A stretch of 64,000 bases of DNA from Xanthomonas bromi. GTDB taxonomy: Bacteria > Pseudomonadota > Gammaproteobacteria > Xanthomonadales > Xanthomonadaceae. Position numbers and translations under genes: made by a program. Location: contig NZ_FLTX01000008.1 in assembly GCF_900092025.1 (NCBI RefSeq), forward strand, positions 156,129 through 220,128, in the 5' to 3' direction. Below are positions 46,766 to 56,375 of the stretch, piece by piece (position 1 is the stretch's first letter; each line of letters starts with the position of its first letter). Below the pieces are notes generated by a model. That model was not told where the DNA came from. It made no database searches and saw only the letters and a program-made list of their open reading frames with translations.

Positions 46766-49480
46766 TCAGTAGGTATAGCCCAAGGTCAGCATGTAGGTCC
46801 GCCCGGTTTGCACATAGGCACCGTCGGCGCCGGGATCGTAGGCCATGTAGCGCTTGGACTTGCCCTGCGTTTCATAGAACGTGGCGGCATTGAGCAGGTT
46901 CTTTGCCGAGACCCCCACATCGATGTGGTGTGGCAAGTGATAGGTCGCATTGAAATCCAGCGACTTCACCGGCTGCAGGTAGTAGTTGAGGCGGTCGGTG
47001 GTGAGCCCTAGCAGTTGCAGGCCGGTGTAGTTGTAGCTGAGGTCCGCGCGCAGATGCGTGTTGTCGTAGAACAGATCCAGGTTGTAGATGCGCTCCGGCG
47101 CGCGCGGTAACCAGGTCTTTTCCGGCTGATCGCTGCGTTTGCTGTCAGCTTCGCTGTGTTGCAGCGTGAGGTTGGCGGTGACGCCCAGATTGCTCCAAAG
47201 TCCGGGCAACTGCTGCAGCCGTCTGCTCGCTGCCAATTCCAGCCCATAGAGCTTTGCGGTGCCGCCGTTCTGCGGCATGGTCACCGGCACGCCGTTTTCG
47301 AAGGTGGTGCCGGTGGGCACCAGGCCACCCAGGGTGCTGTCGTTGCTGGTGGCCGATTGCGAGGTGTAGATGAAGCCGTTGATGCGCTTGTAGTAGGTCG
47401 AGGCGCTGAGGACACCGCCATTGTGATCGTAGAATTCGGCAGACAGGTCGGCGTTGTCGGCAGTGCTCGCCTGCAGGTTGGGATTGGGCTTGGAGATGCC
47501 GACCACTTTTTGGGTGTCGTCGATCGAATAGACCGTCTCGCCGGAAACCAGCCCGAATGCCGGGCGGCTGAAACTGCGGCGTAACGCCGCGCGATACACG
47601 GTGAGATCGTCCGGCCGATAGTTGATGCTGATGCCCGGCAAGACCTTGCCATAGGTACTGCCGGTGCCGACGAAACTGCCGGTGCTGCCATCGCCGCTGG
47701 ATTGCCAGGAATCGGCCGAGTACCGCGTCAATTCGTAGCGCACGCCGGGCAGCACGCTCACCGCGCCGATATGCAGCGCGGCCATCGCATAGCCCGAATA
47801 GATTGCCTCGTTGCTGGAGGTGGTGTTGGCGTTGTAGTCGTTGGCGGTGTAGATACCTGCGCCGTTCGGATCGTCGACGTATTTGTAAGGCAGCGCCTGC
47901 GCGCGCATCCAGCCGCGATCCAGCAGTTTGAACGGCCCCGCGTAGTGACCGTCGAATGCGTTGTAGGTGATGCGGCCGGGAATCGCGCCTAGCGGCGGGC
48001 CACCGGCGGTGGGAAACGCGTAATTGGGGCCGCCAAAGTACGGGCCGTTGCTGACGAAATTGCCATCCTTGTGGAAGAACGGATGGTCGTACGCGCCGCG
48101 GTCGGAGTGATCGGCCGACAGGCCGAGCTTGACGCTGTCCAGCACAGTGCCATCGACCTGGTACGCGATGTCGGTATGCGCGTTGAAGCGGTTGTCGTGG
48201 CTGCCGGCATCGTGGCCCTGTACCTTCCACAACAGCGACGAATCCAGGTTGTAGAAAAAGTCCTTCAACGCCGGCGAACTCGGGTCGATGCTCGGGTAGG
48301 TGGTGTCGCTGAGATCAAAGGCGAAACTACCGGGCGTAAATCCATAGAGGCTGGCGGACACGTAATCCGGCCGGCTGCGGGTGCCGCGACCGAACGAGCT
48401 GCCGTAATCGAAGCGCAACCGGTCGAGCGTGGTCTGTCCACCCAGTTGCACGGTGGCCAGCGTTTCGTCGATGTCGTGCGTATTGAAGTACCCGCCGCGC
48501 ACCGCCGTGGGCTGGTTGCGATAGGTTTCCAGGCGCGCACTTGACTGGTCCTGCTGGCCGGTGACGCCGTAACTGCCGTAGATGGCACGCGCATACAGCG
48601 CGCTGGTGTCACCTTGCCAATCCAGCGACAGGTTGGCGCCATAGCGTTCGATCTGGCTGGTGTAGAGGCTGTACTTGTAGCGTGTGCTGATCAATGGGCC
48701 AACATCGCGCAGGTCGGTGGCGTTGGTGAGGGCCGGATTTGCCGGCACGTACTTGCTGTTGGGCGCCGGTGCCTGCGCCATGTTGTTGTTCTTGCCGTAA
48801 TAGGCCGATGCGTAGAGCCCGAAGGCGTCGCCTTGCCCGAATTTCCAGGCCAGCTCTTGCTGGAAGGTGCCGCCGCTGTCCTTTCCACCCAGATGGTGGG
48901 CCAATGCGTTGAACTGACCTTGCGCCGTGCTCTTGGCATAGACGTCTTGATCGAAATCGAACGCATTTGGAGTGCGCATTTCGATCGCGCCGCCGATCGA
49001 ATCGCCGGGCATGTCGGGCGTGGGCGATTTCGACACTTGCACGGACTGGATGCCGAACGGTGCCAGCATGTTCAACGAAATGGCGCGTGTCGATGAGTCG
49101 GTTTCCGGCATGCCGAATCCGTTGAGCGTGTACGCGTTGTAGCTGGCGTCCATGCCGCGGATGCTGACGTAAGCGTTCTCGCCGGTGGTGGCCTGGCCAA
49201 GATGCATGTCGCTGTAGGAGGATAATCCCGGCAGATGCGCCACCACATCGGCGATGCCGCCGGATGGAATTGCATCGATTTGCTGCTTGCTCATCACGCT
49301 GTTGACGCTGTTGGACAGTCGCTGTTCGTTGAGCGATCCCGGCGCCGCGGCCTGCGTGGCTTGCACGTTGACCGAGTCCAGCGTGGTAGTGGTCATCTCG
49401 GCAGCGCACGCAAACGAGGGTGCTGAAAGCACCACTGCAATGGCACAGCTCAAACGATGGAAGGTGCGGGGAAACTGCAT
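46766..49480 (-). CDS. TonB-dependent receptor
   Basis: A 904-residue outer-membrane active transporter. Signal peptide (to about residue 27, ending SFACAAE), TonB-box region near LDSVNVQA, plug domain (about 50-190; IADVVAHLPGLSSYSDMHLG, AYVSIRGMDASYNAYTLNGF, PDMPGDSIGGAIEMRTPNAF) and a 22-strand barrel ending YMLTLGYTY. The FxxVxVSKSPTPDMPGDSIG pattern is typical of large xanthomonad receptors associated with carbohydrates or phosphorylated compounds rather than siderophores. It stands 137 bases downstream of the phospholipase-C-like gene on the same strand, so the two may work together. Confidence 0.93.
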   Translation of the reverse strand: MQFPRTFHRLSCAIAVVLSAPSFACAAEMTTTTLDSVNVQATQAAAPGSLNEQRLSNSVNSVMSKQQIDAIPSGGIADVVAHLPGLSSYSDMHLGQATTGENAYVSIRGMDASYNAYTLNGFGMPETDSSTRAISLNMLAPFGIQSVQVSKSPTPDMPGDSIGGAIEMRTPNAFDFDQDVYAKSTAQGQFNALAHHLGGKDSGGTFQQELAWKFGQGDAFGLYASAYYGKNNNMAQAPAPNSKYVPANPALTNATDLRDVGPLISTRYKYSLYTSQIERYGANLSLDWQGDTSALYARAIYGSYGVTGQQDQSSARLETYRNQPTAVRGGYFNTHDIDETLATVQLGGQTTLDRLRFDYGSSFGRGTRSRPDYVSASLYGFTPGSFAFDLSDTTYPSIDPSSPALKDFFYNLDSSLLWKVQGHDAGSHDNRFNAHTDIAYQVDGTVLDSVKLGLSADHSDRGAYDHPFFHKDGNFVSNGPYFGGPNYAFPTAGGPPLGAIPGRITYNAFDGHYAGPFKLLDRGWMRAQALPYKYVDDPNGAGIYTANDYNANTTSSNEAIYSGYAMAALHIGAVSVLPGVRYELTRYSADSWQSSGDGSTGSFVGTGSTYGKVLPGISINYRPDDLTVYRAALRRSFSRPAFGLVSGETVYSIDDTQKVVGISKPNPNLQASTADNADLSAEFYDHNGGVLSASTYYKRINGFIYTSQSATSNDSTLGGLVPTGTTFENGVPVTMPQNGGTAKLYGLELAASRRLQQLPGLWSNLGVTANLTLQHSEADSKRSDQPEKTWLPRAPERIYNLDLFYDNTHLRADLSYNYTGLQLLGLTTDRLNYYLQPVKSLDFNATYHLPHHIDVGVSAKNLLNAATFYETQGKSKRYMAYDPGADGAYVQTGRTYMLTLGYTY

Positions 49481-49617
49481 GCTGGGGACTCGTGTGATTG
49501 GAAAGGAAAGCCCGCGCCCGATCGACGGGCGCGGTCATGGATCGCCGACGCCTTCCATTGCGACAGGTCTGATGCGTGGGGTTGCTTGCACGGGTGCGCG
49601 GGTGCGCGTTCGTGCGC

Positions 49618-50733
49618 TCAGTGGCGCAGGTCGAGGTCGCCGCAATGCACGCTTGGTCGCTGCGGATTGCAACGCGCCACGGCATCGCCATCGAAGCGCA
49701 CCACGTAGCCGTTATCGGCCGGCTCGTTGATCGGGAAGTCGGTACTGAGCAGTTGCGCTCCGCTGGCCAGCATGGCGTTCCGCCGGCGGGTGTCGTTGTG
49801 CTGTGCTTCTTTCAGGTCCGCATCGGTACGCGTACGCACCAGATAGCCGGCCTTGACCAGTTTCTTGATTTCATCGGCGGGGCCGTCGTTACGCTCGACG
49901 AAGGCCGCATCGTCTTCGCCCGGCACCGCATTGGTGAAACACACACGGCCACGCAGTGACGGATGGCCGGGCAGGTAGCTGGCGCCGGCAATGCGTTGGT
50001 CGAGCAAAAACACCACCTTGCCGCGCGCTTGGGCCAACGACGGCCAGCCATGCGCACGCACGCCGGCATTGAGCGTGGGCGCGCTGCCACGCACCTGGTC
50101 GGGGCTGATGTATTCGTCGGGCTGAAACACCGAGCGCAATTCGGCATCCAGCGCATCCATTGTCTTCGTATCGAACGGTTCGGGTTGCACGGTGGGGAAC
50201 GCCAACTGGATCGGCGACTGCTTGGTTTCGAGCAGGATGAAGATCGGCACATGGCCCGGGTGCTGCTTCGACCAGCTGCGGATCTCCTGCAGGCAGGCGA
50301 TCAACGGTTGGCAGTTGCTGCGCTGATCCAGATCCTGCACATGCATGACCTTGAAGCCGGGCCTGTCCATCACGCCAACGGGTGCGCTAGCCGGCGCGGC
50401 CGACAGACCCGCCTTGGCGATCTGCGTGGCGATTGCCGGGTGCGCATAGCGCCCACCCTGTGCATCGGCGAAGACGTCCAGTTCGACTTGGCGCACGCCA
50501 TCGTCGAGTTGCCGCGCCAATGCGGGATGGCGGTAATCCAGCGCGGCAAACAATGCCGGATCCAGTTGCGTCAACAGCGCCGCTTCGCTGGGCGCAAAGC
50601 CGGCGTGGTAGCTGTTGTGGCTTCCGATGTACTGCAGATCGGTCAGACGTGGCGCCGCTTGCGCGACAAGACTGCTCAGCAACAGCGCGGAAAAAACGGC
50701 GGTGCGCGGGGTTTTTCTTCGCTTTGCGCGCAT
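49618..50733 (-). CDS. Secreted Ca2+-dependent phosphoinositide phospholipase C-like protein
   Basis: A 371-residue protein with a signal peptide (SALLLSSLVAQAAP) and a PI-PLC-type TIM-barrel. Catalytic-site-like residues are visible: His in LQYIGSHNSYHAGF, acidic residues in GVRQVELDVFAD, a second His in FKVMHVQDLDQRSNC and Glu in VPIFILLETKQSPI, as in the Streptomyces-type Ca2+-dependent PI-PLC1 family. It would act on phosphorylated inositol or related esters outside the cytoplasm. The neighbouring TonB receptor suggests coupled uptake. The start at 50733 gives the best signal peptide; upstream in-frame ATGs exist. Confidence 0.87.
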   Translation of the reverse strand: MRAKRRKTPRTAVFSALLLSSLVAQAAPRLTDLQYIGSHNSYHAGFAPSEAALLTQLDPALFAALDYRHPALARQLDDGVRQVELDVFADAQGGRYAHPAIATQIAKAGLSAAPASAPVGVMDRPGFKVMHVQDLDQRSNCQPLIACLQEIRSWSKQHPGHVPIFILLETKQSPIQLAFPTVQPEPFDTKTMDALDAELRSVFQPDEYISPDQVRGSAPTLNAGVRAHGWPSLAQARGKVVFLLDQRIAGASYLPGHPSLRGRVCFTNAVPGEDDAAFVERNDGPADEIKKLVKAGYLVRTRTDADLKEAQHNDTRRRNAMLASGAQLLSTDFPINEPADNGYVVRFDGDAVARCNPQRPSVHCGDLDLRH

Positions 50734-50928
50734 CAACTTCGTTTGGCGATTGATCCCTGACGTAACAGCAGTAAACGCGCGAAAAAGAGGCATGCAGCAC
50801 AACCGGAAAGCGACGAGGTCGCCATCATCGCGGCTCAGTTTGACGCATATCTTTCCGCTGTGTGTCCGTGATGCGTCAGGCCTCGCCGCAATGCAGTCGT
50901 GTCGGTTGCAACTCCGTGACAGTGAGTT

Positions 50929-52887
50929 TCACGGTGAGGCGGTCTGTCGCAGCGCATGGGTCAGCAGCCGCGCCTGCAGGCGATCGCCCAGGCGGCGTGG
51001 CGCATCCAGCGTCATGCGTTGCAGGCAGGCAACTTCGGTGGCATGCGAGGCGTTGCGTGCGAGCAGTGCGCGACTCACCGTGGCGATTTTTCCGCCAGTG
51101 CTGGAGGTTGCGCGCTTGAGCCAATTCAGTGCCGGCAGCAGACGTTGTTCGATCTCGGTGAAGTCGCTGCCGAGCGGATAATCGGGCAGGCTGCCGTCGC
51201 GCCGAAATGGCGCCAGCGCCTGTTCCAGTGCCTGTGGCGTGTTGCGGCGCGCACGACTCGGCAGTGTCGGTTCTGTGCGTAGCTTGTGCGACTGTTTCGC
51301 CTGGGCGAGCAGGTCATCCTGGAAGCGCGCATCGCAGATGGTGAGCATTTCCAGCATGCAGTCCTGATCTGTCTTGTGGCGCAGATCGGCGATGCCGTAT
51401 TCGGTGATGTAGAGATCGCGCAGATGGCGCGGAATGGTGGTGTGGCCGTAGTTCCAGCGCACATTGCTGTGCGTGTGCGCGCCAGACTCGCGGGTGGCGC
51501 GTAGCATCAAGGTACTGCGTGCCTGCGGCAGCGCATGCGCCATCGCCACGAAGTTGTATTGCCCGCCAACGCCGGACACGATGCGGCCATCTTCCAGTCC
51601 ATCGGATGCCGCCGCACCCAGCGCGGTGGCCATCATGCAGGAGTTGAAGAAGCGGGCATCCTTGCGCTGTAACCGGTCCAACGCCTCGTTGCCGCCGTAG
51701 AGCTGATTGATCTCGCTGATGCGGCGCATGCCGATCGCGGCGCGTGTTGGCGCATCCAGATCGCGCAGCCATTGATAAAACGCAGGCGAGCCGAGGTAGA
51801 ACGCGCCATGCAGGAATTCGCCTTCTTCAGCCAGACGGGCGTGGTCGGCTGCGTCGGCGCTGCCATCGCTGATGCGCTGCATCAGCGGCAGATCGTCGTG
51901 CACCTTGCGGCGGATCACGCCGCTGTCCACCAGTTGCTTGAAGCCTTCGTTGAGCATTTCGCTGCAGCCGTACAAGCCGATTGCGAAGGGCTCCAGGCTG
52001 CCGCTGGCCTGCACGGCCGGGTGCTGTTCCAGTGCCGGGTCCAGTGCATGCAGCACGCGGCGATAGGTTGCGTTATCGGTATGCCGCAGCACCAGGGCAT
52101 GGCTCAGTGCATCGGCGAGCGTGCCGATGCCGATCTGCAAGGTGCCGCCATCGCGCACCAGGGTGCTGGCATACAAGCCGATGGCGTAGTCCACGCTATT
52201 CACCGCCTGTCGCGGTAGGCCGAACAGGTGGGGCGACGGACCGGGCAGGTCGATGATCAGATCGAAGAATGCGGCATCGACCGCGGCCGTCCCACCCATC
52301 CACGGCAACTGCGGATCGACTTCCGCAACCAGCATCGGCCGCGGCAAGCCGAGCGCCTGTACCGCATCCAGGGTGTCCTGGGTGATGTCGTTGTTGCACG
52401 ACAACGACAGCTGCGTGCCGCCTGTTTCGCGCGCGACCTTTTGCACGATCAGGTTGGGCGCGCGCTGCGCCACTGCGGCAGCGGCATGCGTGTAGTTGAG
52501 GCTGGTGTAGTCGGCCTGGGCCTGGGTGGAATGCAGCAGCCCGCCGGACTGCATGTAGAACTCTTCTATTTGCACATGCGCGGGCAAGGCATCGCGCAGC
52601 ATCGCATCGACATAGGCAAGGCGAGGGAAATCGTCACCGAAATGACGCGCGATGAATGGCGCGGCAAAACGTGCTTCGAGTCCGGCACCCGGCTTGGGCG
52701 GGTTGAGCGACAACGCCGTGTAAATGGCCAGCGGCCGCGACGGCGTGTCCTTGAGCTGGGTGTACAGCGCGTTCAACAGCCGGTGCGGCTTGCCGATGCC
52801 CAACGGTGCGCCGACACGTAGCGGTCCATCGATGTGTTGCAGGATGTGCGAAACCGCAGTGCTCAACTCAGTGACATGTGTGCTCAT
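50929..52887 (-). CDS. Acetyl-CoA hydrolase/CoA-transferase family protein
   Basis: A 652-residue protein of the acetyl-CoA hydrolase/4-hydroxybutyrate CoA-transferase family. Family landmarks in order: IGKPHRLLNALY, IEEFYMQSGG, QLPWMGGTAAVD, IGIGTLADALSHAL, SGVGGQYNFVAMA and LYITEYGIADLRHKTDQDCM. It is longer than the usual 430-500 residues because of an extended N-terminal half and a C-terminal tail, as in some proteobacterial relatives. Substrate unknown. The start at 52887 is chosen because MSTHVTELSTAVSHILQHID begins the conserved part. Divergent from the hemolysin-family gene. Confidence 0.88.
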   Translation of the reverse strand: MSTHVTELSTAVSHILQHIDGPLRVGAPLGIGKPHRLLNALYTQLKDTPSRPLAIYTALSLNPPKPGAGLEARFAAPFIARHFGDDFPRLAYVDAMLRDALPAHVQIEEFYMQSGGLLHSTQAQADYTSLNYTHAAAAVAQRAPNLIVQKVARETGGTQLSLSCNNDITQDTLDAVQALGLPRPMLVAEVDPQLPWMGGTAAVDAAFFDLIIDLPGPSPHLFGLPRQAVNSVDYAIGLYASTLVRDGGTLQIGIGTLADALSHALVLRHTDNATYRRVLHALDPALEQHPAVQASGSLEPFAIGLYGCSEMLNEGFKQLVDSGVIRRKVHDDLPLMQRISDGSADAADHARLAEEGEFLHGAFYLGSPAFYQWLRDLDAPTRAAIGMRRISEINQLYGGNEALDRLQRKDARFFNSCMMATALGAAASDGLEDGRIVSGVGGQYNFVAMAHALPQARSTLMLRATRESGAHTHSNVRWNYGHTTIPRHLRDLYITEYGIADLRHKTDQDCMLEMLTICDARFQDDLLAQAKQSHKLRTEPTLPSRARRNTPQALEQALAPFRRDGSLPDYPLGSDFTEIEQRLLPALNWLKRATSSTGGKIATVSRALLARNASHATEVACLQRMTLDAPRRLGDRLQARLLTHALRQTASP

Positions 52888-53029
52888 GCGCGAGAGCGTA
52901 GCCGAAAGCGCTGTCGTGCAGGCACCGATAGTTGTCAGGCCAGGCCTGACGCCGCGCAACGAATTGCTAGTGCAGAACTTACAACTCGGTAACACACGGC
53001 TCATGGTCACTTAATCGAGCTGGCCCAGC

Positions 53030-53710
53030 ATGCGCTGCATGATCGTTTCCACGCCCTCTCGCTTGTACTCCCGCCCTGCATTTGCCAGTGCCAGCCTGAT
53101 CGAGGCTGGGCATGCGCAGCGCCAGGAGGTGGAACGCTTTATCGCGGCGGTTTACCTGCGGCGTTATGGCGCGCAGCTGCGTAGCTTCCTGCCGCAGCTG
53201 CTGGTTTACCGCGATGCGGACGGCGCACTGATGGCGGCAGTGGGCATGCGGCTGGGTAGTGCTGGCGGGTTGTTCGTAGAGCAGTATCTGGACGAGCCTG
53301 CCGAGTCGGCGCTGGCCACCCGCATGGCCGCGCCGGTGGCACGCTCGGGCTTGGCCGAGGTGGGCAACTTCGCGGCGATCAGCTCCGGCAGCGCACGCGC
53401 ACTGATCCCGCAGATGACCCATGCGCTGCACAATGCCGGTGTGCGCTGGGTGTTGTTCGCCGCGACCCGTGGCCTGCGCAATACCTTCGATCGGCTACAG
53501 CTAGGGATGGTGGTGTTGGCGCCTGCGTTGCAGTCGCGCCTTCGCGACGATGACACCGACTGGGGCAGCTACTACGCCACCCAACCGCAGGTGGTGTGCG
53601 GCGACGTCGCCGCCGGTCATGCATTTTTACTGGAGCGGCAGGCGTTGCATCCGCAGGCCACACGGCCGTGCATCGAGACGCTGCCGTACCTGATGGGAAT
53701 GGGCGCATGA
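53030..53710 (+). CDS. Thermostable hemolysin family protein
   Basis: A 226-residue protein of the thermostable (delta-VPH) hemolysin family, in spite of its name an acyltransferase-like fold. Conserved parts: QRQEVERFIAAVYLRRYGAQ, RSFLPQLLVYRD, VEQYLDEPAE, VARSGLAEVGNFAAISSGSA and WVLFAATRGLRNTFDRLQLG. Relatives usually lie next to an AMP ligase, a TenA-like iron-containing oxidoreductase and an SDR, probably forming a small biosynthetic pathway. Here the AMP ligase follows with a four-base overlap but is truncated, and the other genes are missing. Confidence 0.85.
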   Translation: MRCMIVSTPSRLYSRPAFASASLIEAGHAQRQEVERFIAAVYLRRYGAQLRSFLPQLLVYRDADGALMAAVGMRLGSAGGLFVEQYLDEPAESALATRMAAPVARSGLAEVGNFAAISSGSARALIPQMTHALHNAGVRWVLFAATRGLRNTFDRLQLGMVVLAPALQSRLRDDDTDWGSYYATQPQVVCGDVAAGHAFLLERQALHPQATRPCIETLPYLMGMGA

Positions 53711-54433
53711 GCGCACGTTTCGCCCAATTGCTCGCTGAGTCGCACAGGCATGCGCCGCGGGTGCTGAGTGCCGCCGGCAGCCTGGACGCACAGACCCTGG
53801 CCGACGCGGTCGCGCGCTTGGCAGCACGCCTCCAGACCGCAGGACTGACGCGGGTTGCCAGCCGGCTGGACAACGGTCCGGACTGGTTGATCCTGGATCT
53901 GGCGCTACGTCTGATCGACGCCGTGCACGTGCCGTTGCCCACGTTCTTCTCCGATGCCCAGGTGCTGCATGCGCTCACGTCCAGCGGCGCGCAATGCGTG
54001 GTGACCGACGCGGCCGCCGCTGCGCCGCCCGGCACCAGTGGTCCGCTCCCAGCGCTGCAGCAAGAGACGCTGCAGTTCTGGCGGGTGGCGGCGGTCGTCG
54101 AGCGGCCCGCACTGCCGGAGGCCACTGCCTGCATCACCTATACCTCCGGCACCACCGGTCGTCCCAAGGGCGTGTGCCTATCGGCCGACAGCTTGCTCAC
54201 GGTGGCCGCGTCGCTGGTGGATGCCTCGGCTGCGATCGCACCGCGTCGGCATCTGTGCCTGATGCCGTTGTCCACCTTGCTGGAGAACGTGGCCGGGCTT
54301 TACGCGACCTTGTTATCCGGTGCGCAGGTGGCGCTGCCGTCGCTGGCGCAGATCGGTTACACCGGCGCCAGTGGACTGGATGTGCCGACGCTGCTGCGCT
54401 GCCTGCAGCAGTATCAACCCGAAAGCGTCATCC
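53707..54433 (+). pseudogene. Truncated AMP-binding ligase (5' part only)
   Basis: The first about 240 residues of an acyl-CoA synthetase/AMP ligase: MSARFAQLLAESHRHAPRVL, GPDWLILDLALRLIDAVHVP, and the AMP-binding P-loop TYTSGTTGRPKGVCLSADSL, then LENVAGLYATLLSGAQVALP. Homology stops at about PESVI (54430) where the sequence switches to a response-regulator gene in another frame; the frame then ends at a TAG near 54522. The A8-A10 motifs and C-terminal lid are lost, so no activity is expected. The start overlaps the hemolysin stop (ATGA). Confidence 0.88.
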
Positions 54434-54923
54434 GTTGGACACGCCGATTCTGGTGCTCAGCGCACGCGAGCGTGCAGCCGACCGCGCGCTTGGCCTGGAT
54501 GTCGGTGCAGACGATTATCTAGGCAAGCCGTTCGACACCAATGAACTGTTGGCGCGCACGCGGACCATTCTGCGCCGCTCGGCCGGGCGCACGCAGCCGG
54601 CACTCCAGGCCGGCGCGCTGCGGCTGGATCCGGTCGGCATGTCCGTTCGCTGGCATGGCCGCGATCTGGATCTGACCCGTCGCGAGTTCGCACTGTTGTG
54701 GCTGCTGATGGAGCAACGCGGCCGGCCGATCGGTCGCGAACGCATCCAGCAACATCTGTATGGATGGGACGAAGACGTCGCCAGCAATGCGGTGGACGTG
54801 CATGTGCACCAGTTGCGTCGCAAGCTGTCGGCGTCTGTGATCCGCACCGTTTGCGGCATCGGTTATGCGCTGGACGAACAGGCCGCACAGGCCGCCGCGG
54901 TGCTGCCGCAAGCGCCGCAATGA
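54434..54923 (+). pseudogene. OmpR/PhoB-family response regulator lacking most of its receiver domain
   Basis: Begins abruptly inside the receiver domain at LDTPILVLSARERAADRALG, followed by the conserved Lys in GADDYLGKPFDTNELLARTR and then the complete winged helix (LDLTRREFALLWLLMEQRGR, RIQQHLYGWDEDVASNAVDV, HVHQLRRKLSASVIRTVCGI). The phosphoacceptor Asp and acidic pocket are gone, replaced by AMP-ligase sequence in a different frame. An internal ATG at 54639 (MSVRWHGRDLD) could in principle make the DNA-binding domain alone. The stop overlaps the histidine kinase start. Confidence 0.88.
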
Positions 54924-56302
54924 ACTCGATTCGGCGCGTGTTGTTGCTGGCCCTGCTGGGAGTGTTGTCGCTGCTGATGCTGGCGGCAGCCGGTTTCAGT
55001 TATCGCGCAGGCCTGCAGGAAGCCGGTGAAATGTCCGATGCACGCCTGGTGCAATCGGCGTGCGTGCTGCTGTCGTTGGTGGATCAAGCCTTGGACGATC
55101 TGCCCCAAGGCGAGCCGATCGTGATCCGCGGATGGCACGGGCAGGCACAAGGCGTGGGCGAAGCGCTGGCGTTCAAGGACGGCCATGCCTACGAAACCAA
55201 ACTGGCATTCCAAGTGCGCCACCCTGCCGGCGCGCTGCTGTTGCGTTCGGACAGCGCGCCGACGCAACCGCTGGCGCCGCTGCGTGCCGGCTATGCAGAC
55301 GTCCAATTTGCCGACGGCCAGTGGCGCACATTCACGCTGCGCTCGCCGGGCGGGCGCTGGTTCCAATCGGCCGAACGCGCCGACATTCGTGAGGAACTTG
55401 CCGAAGACATCGCGCTGGGAACCTTGTTGCCGCTACTGATGGCGCTGCCGTTGATGGTGCTGCTGATCTGGGCGGTGGTGAATTGGGCAATGCGCTCGCT
55501 GGTGCGTGTCTCCGACGAGATCGGCGAGCGCGACCCCAAGCGCTTGCAGCCGTTGCAGCCGCAGCATATGCCGCGCGAGGTGCACGGCCTGGTGCGCGCA
55601 GTGAACGGATTGATGGACCGCGTGCAGGATGGCTTGGAACGCGAACGTCGCTTCATCGCCGATGCTGCGCATGAATTGCGGACACCGATCGCCGCACTCA
55701 AAGTGCATGCGGCCAATTTGCGTCTGGCCGCCAATGCGCAGGAACGCGATGAATCGCAGCACCAGCTCGATGCCAACGTGTTCCGCATCGAACGCATGAT
55801 CGCGCAACTGCTGGCCTTGAGCAGGGTCGAAGCGGCGGCTGCGCTCCCACAGCGCAGCGTGAGCCTGGACACCTTGGTACGCAGCGAGTCCGAAGACGTG
55901 CTGGTGCTGGCAGTGCAGCGCCAGCAGACCGTGGAGCTGGCACTGCAACCGGTGATGGTCATCGCCGACGAAACCGCGTTGTCGTTGCTGCTGCGCAACC
56001 TGCTGGAGAATGCCGTGCGCTACACACCGGTCGGTGGTCGCATCCGGGTCAGCACGCACCACGCACCGCTGCCGACCCTGGTGGTGGAAGATTCCGGTCC
56101 CGGCATACCGGAAGCCGCACGCGCAGGCGTGTTTCATCGCTTCCATCGGGAACTCGGTACCGGTGTGGAAGGCAGCGGGCTGGGGTTGTCGATCGTGCAC
56201 GACATCGCCGTGGCACATGCCGCACGCGTGCAGCTGGATGAAGCTCCCACGTTGGGCGGCTTGCGGGTCAGCGTGCAATTTGCCGGCAACCCGATCAGCT
56301 GA
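54920..56302 (+). CDS. Sensor histidine kinase, QseC-like
   Basis: An intact 460-residue two-component sensor: TM1 (about 7-27), a periplasmic domain of about 135 residues, TM2 (about 168-190, LLPLLMALPLMVLLIWAVVN), HAMP linker, HisKA with the phosphoacceptor His251 in FIADAAHELRTPIAAL, and HATPase with NLLENAVRYTPVGGRI, VVEDSGPGIPE and GSGLGLSIVHDIA. The start overlaps the regulator stop by four bases. Because its cognate regulator lacks the receiver, it has no obvious phosphorylation partner here and is probably poorly translated. Confidence 0.92.
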   Translation: MNSIRRVLLLALLGVLSLLMLAAAGFSYRAGLQEAGEMSDARLVQSACVLLSLVDQALDDLPQGEPIVIRGWHGQAQGVGEALAFKDGHAYETKLAFQVRHPAGALLLRSDSAPTQPLAPLRAGYADVQFADGQWRTFTLRSPGGRWFQSAERADIREELAEDIALGTLLPLLMALPLMVLLIWAVVNWAMRSLVRVSDEIGERDPKRLQPLQPQHMPREVHGLVRAVNGLMDRVQDGLERERRFIADAAHELRTPIAALKVHAANLRLAANAQERDESQHQLDANVFRIERMIAQLLALSRVEAAAALPQRSVSLDTLVRSESEDVLVLAVQRQQTVELALQPVMVIADETALSLLLRNLLENAVRYTPVGGRIRVSTHHAPLPTLVVEDSGPGIPEAARAGVFHRFHRELGTGVEGSGLGLSIVHDIAVAHAARVQLDEAPTLGGLRVSVQFAGNPIS

Positions 56303-56346
56303 CAGTCGATCCGCAGGGCGGGGCATCACGCACCGACGAACGGTGC

Positions 56347-56375
56347 TTGACATCGGGTTCGTTTACGCGCGTAAT
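56347..56375 (+). promoter_or_regulatory. Probable promoter of the blaI-blaR-like operon
   Basis: A perfect TTGACA (56347-56352) with CGTAAT (56370-56375) 17 bases downstream. The first operator-like dyad covers the -10 box, as expected for repression. Transcription would start near 56382, only about 20 bases before the ATG. Confidence 0.6.
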
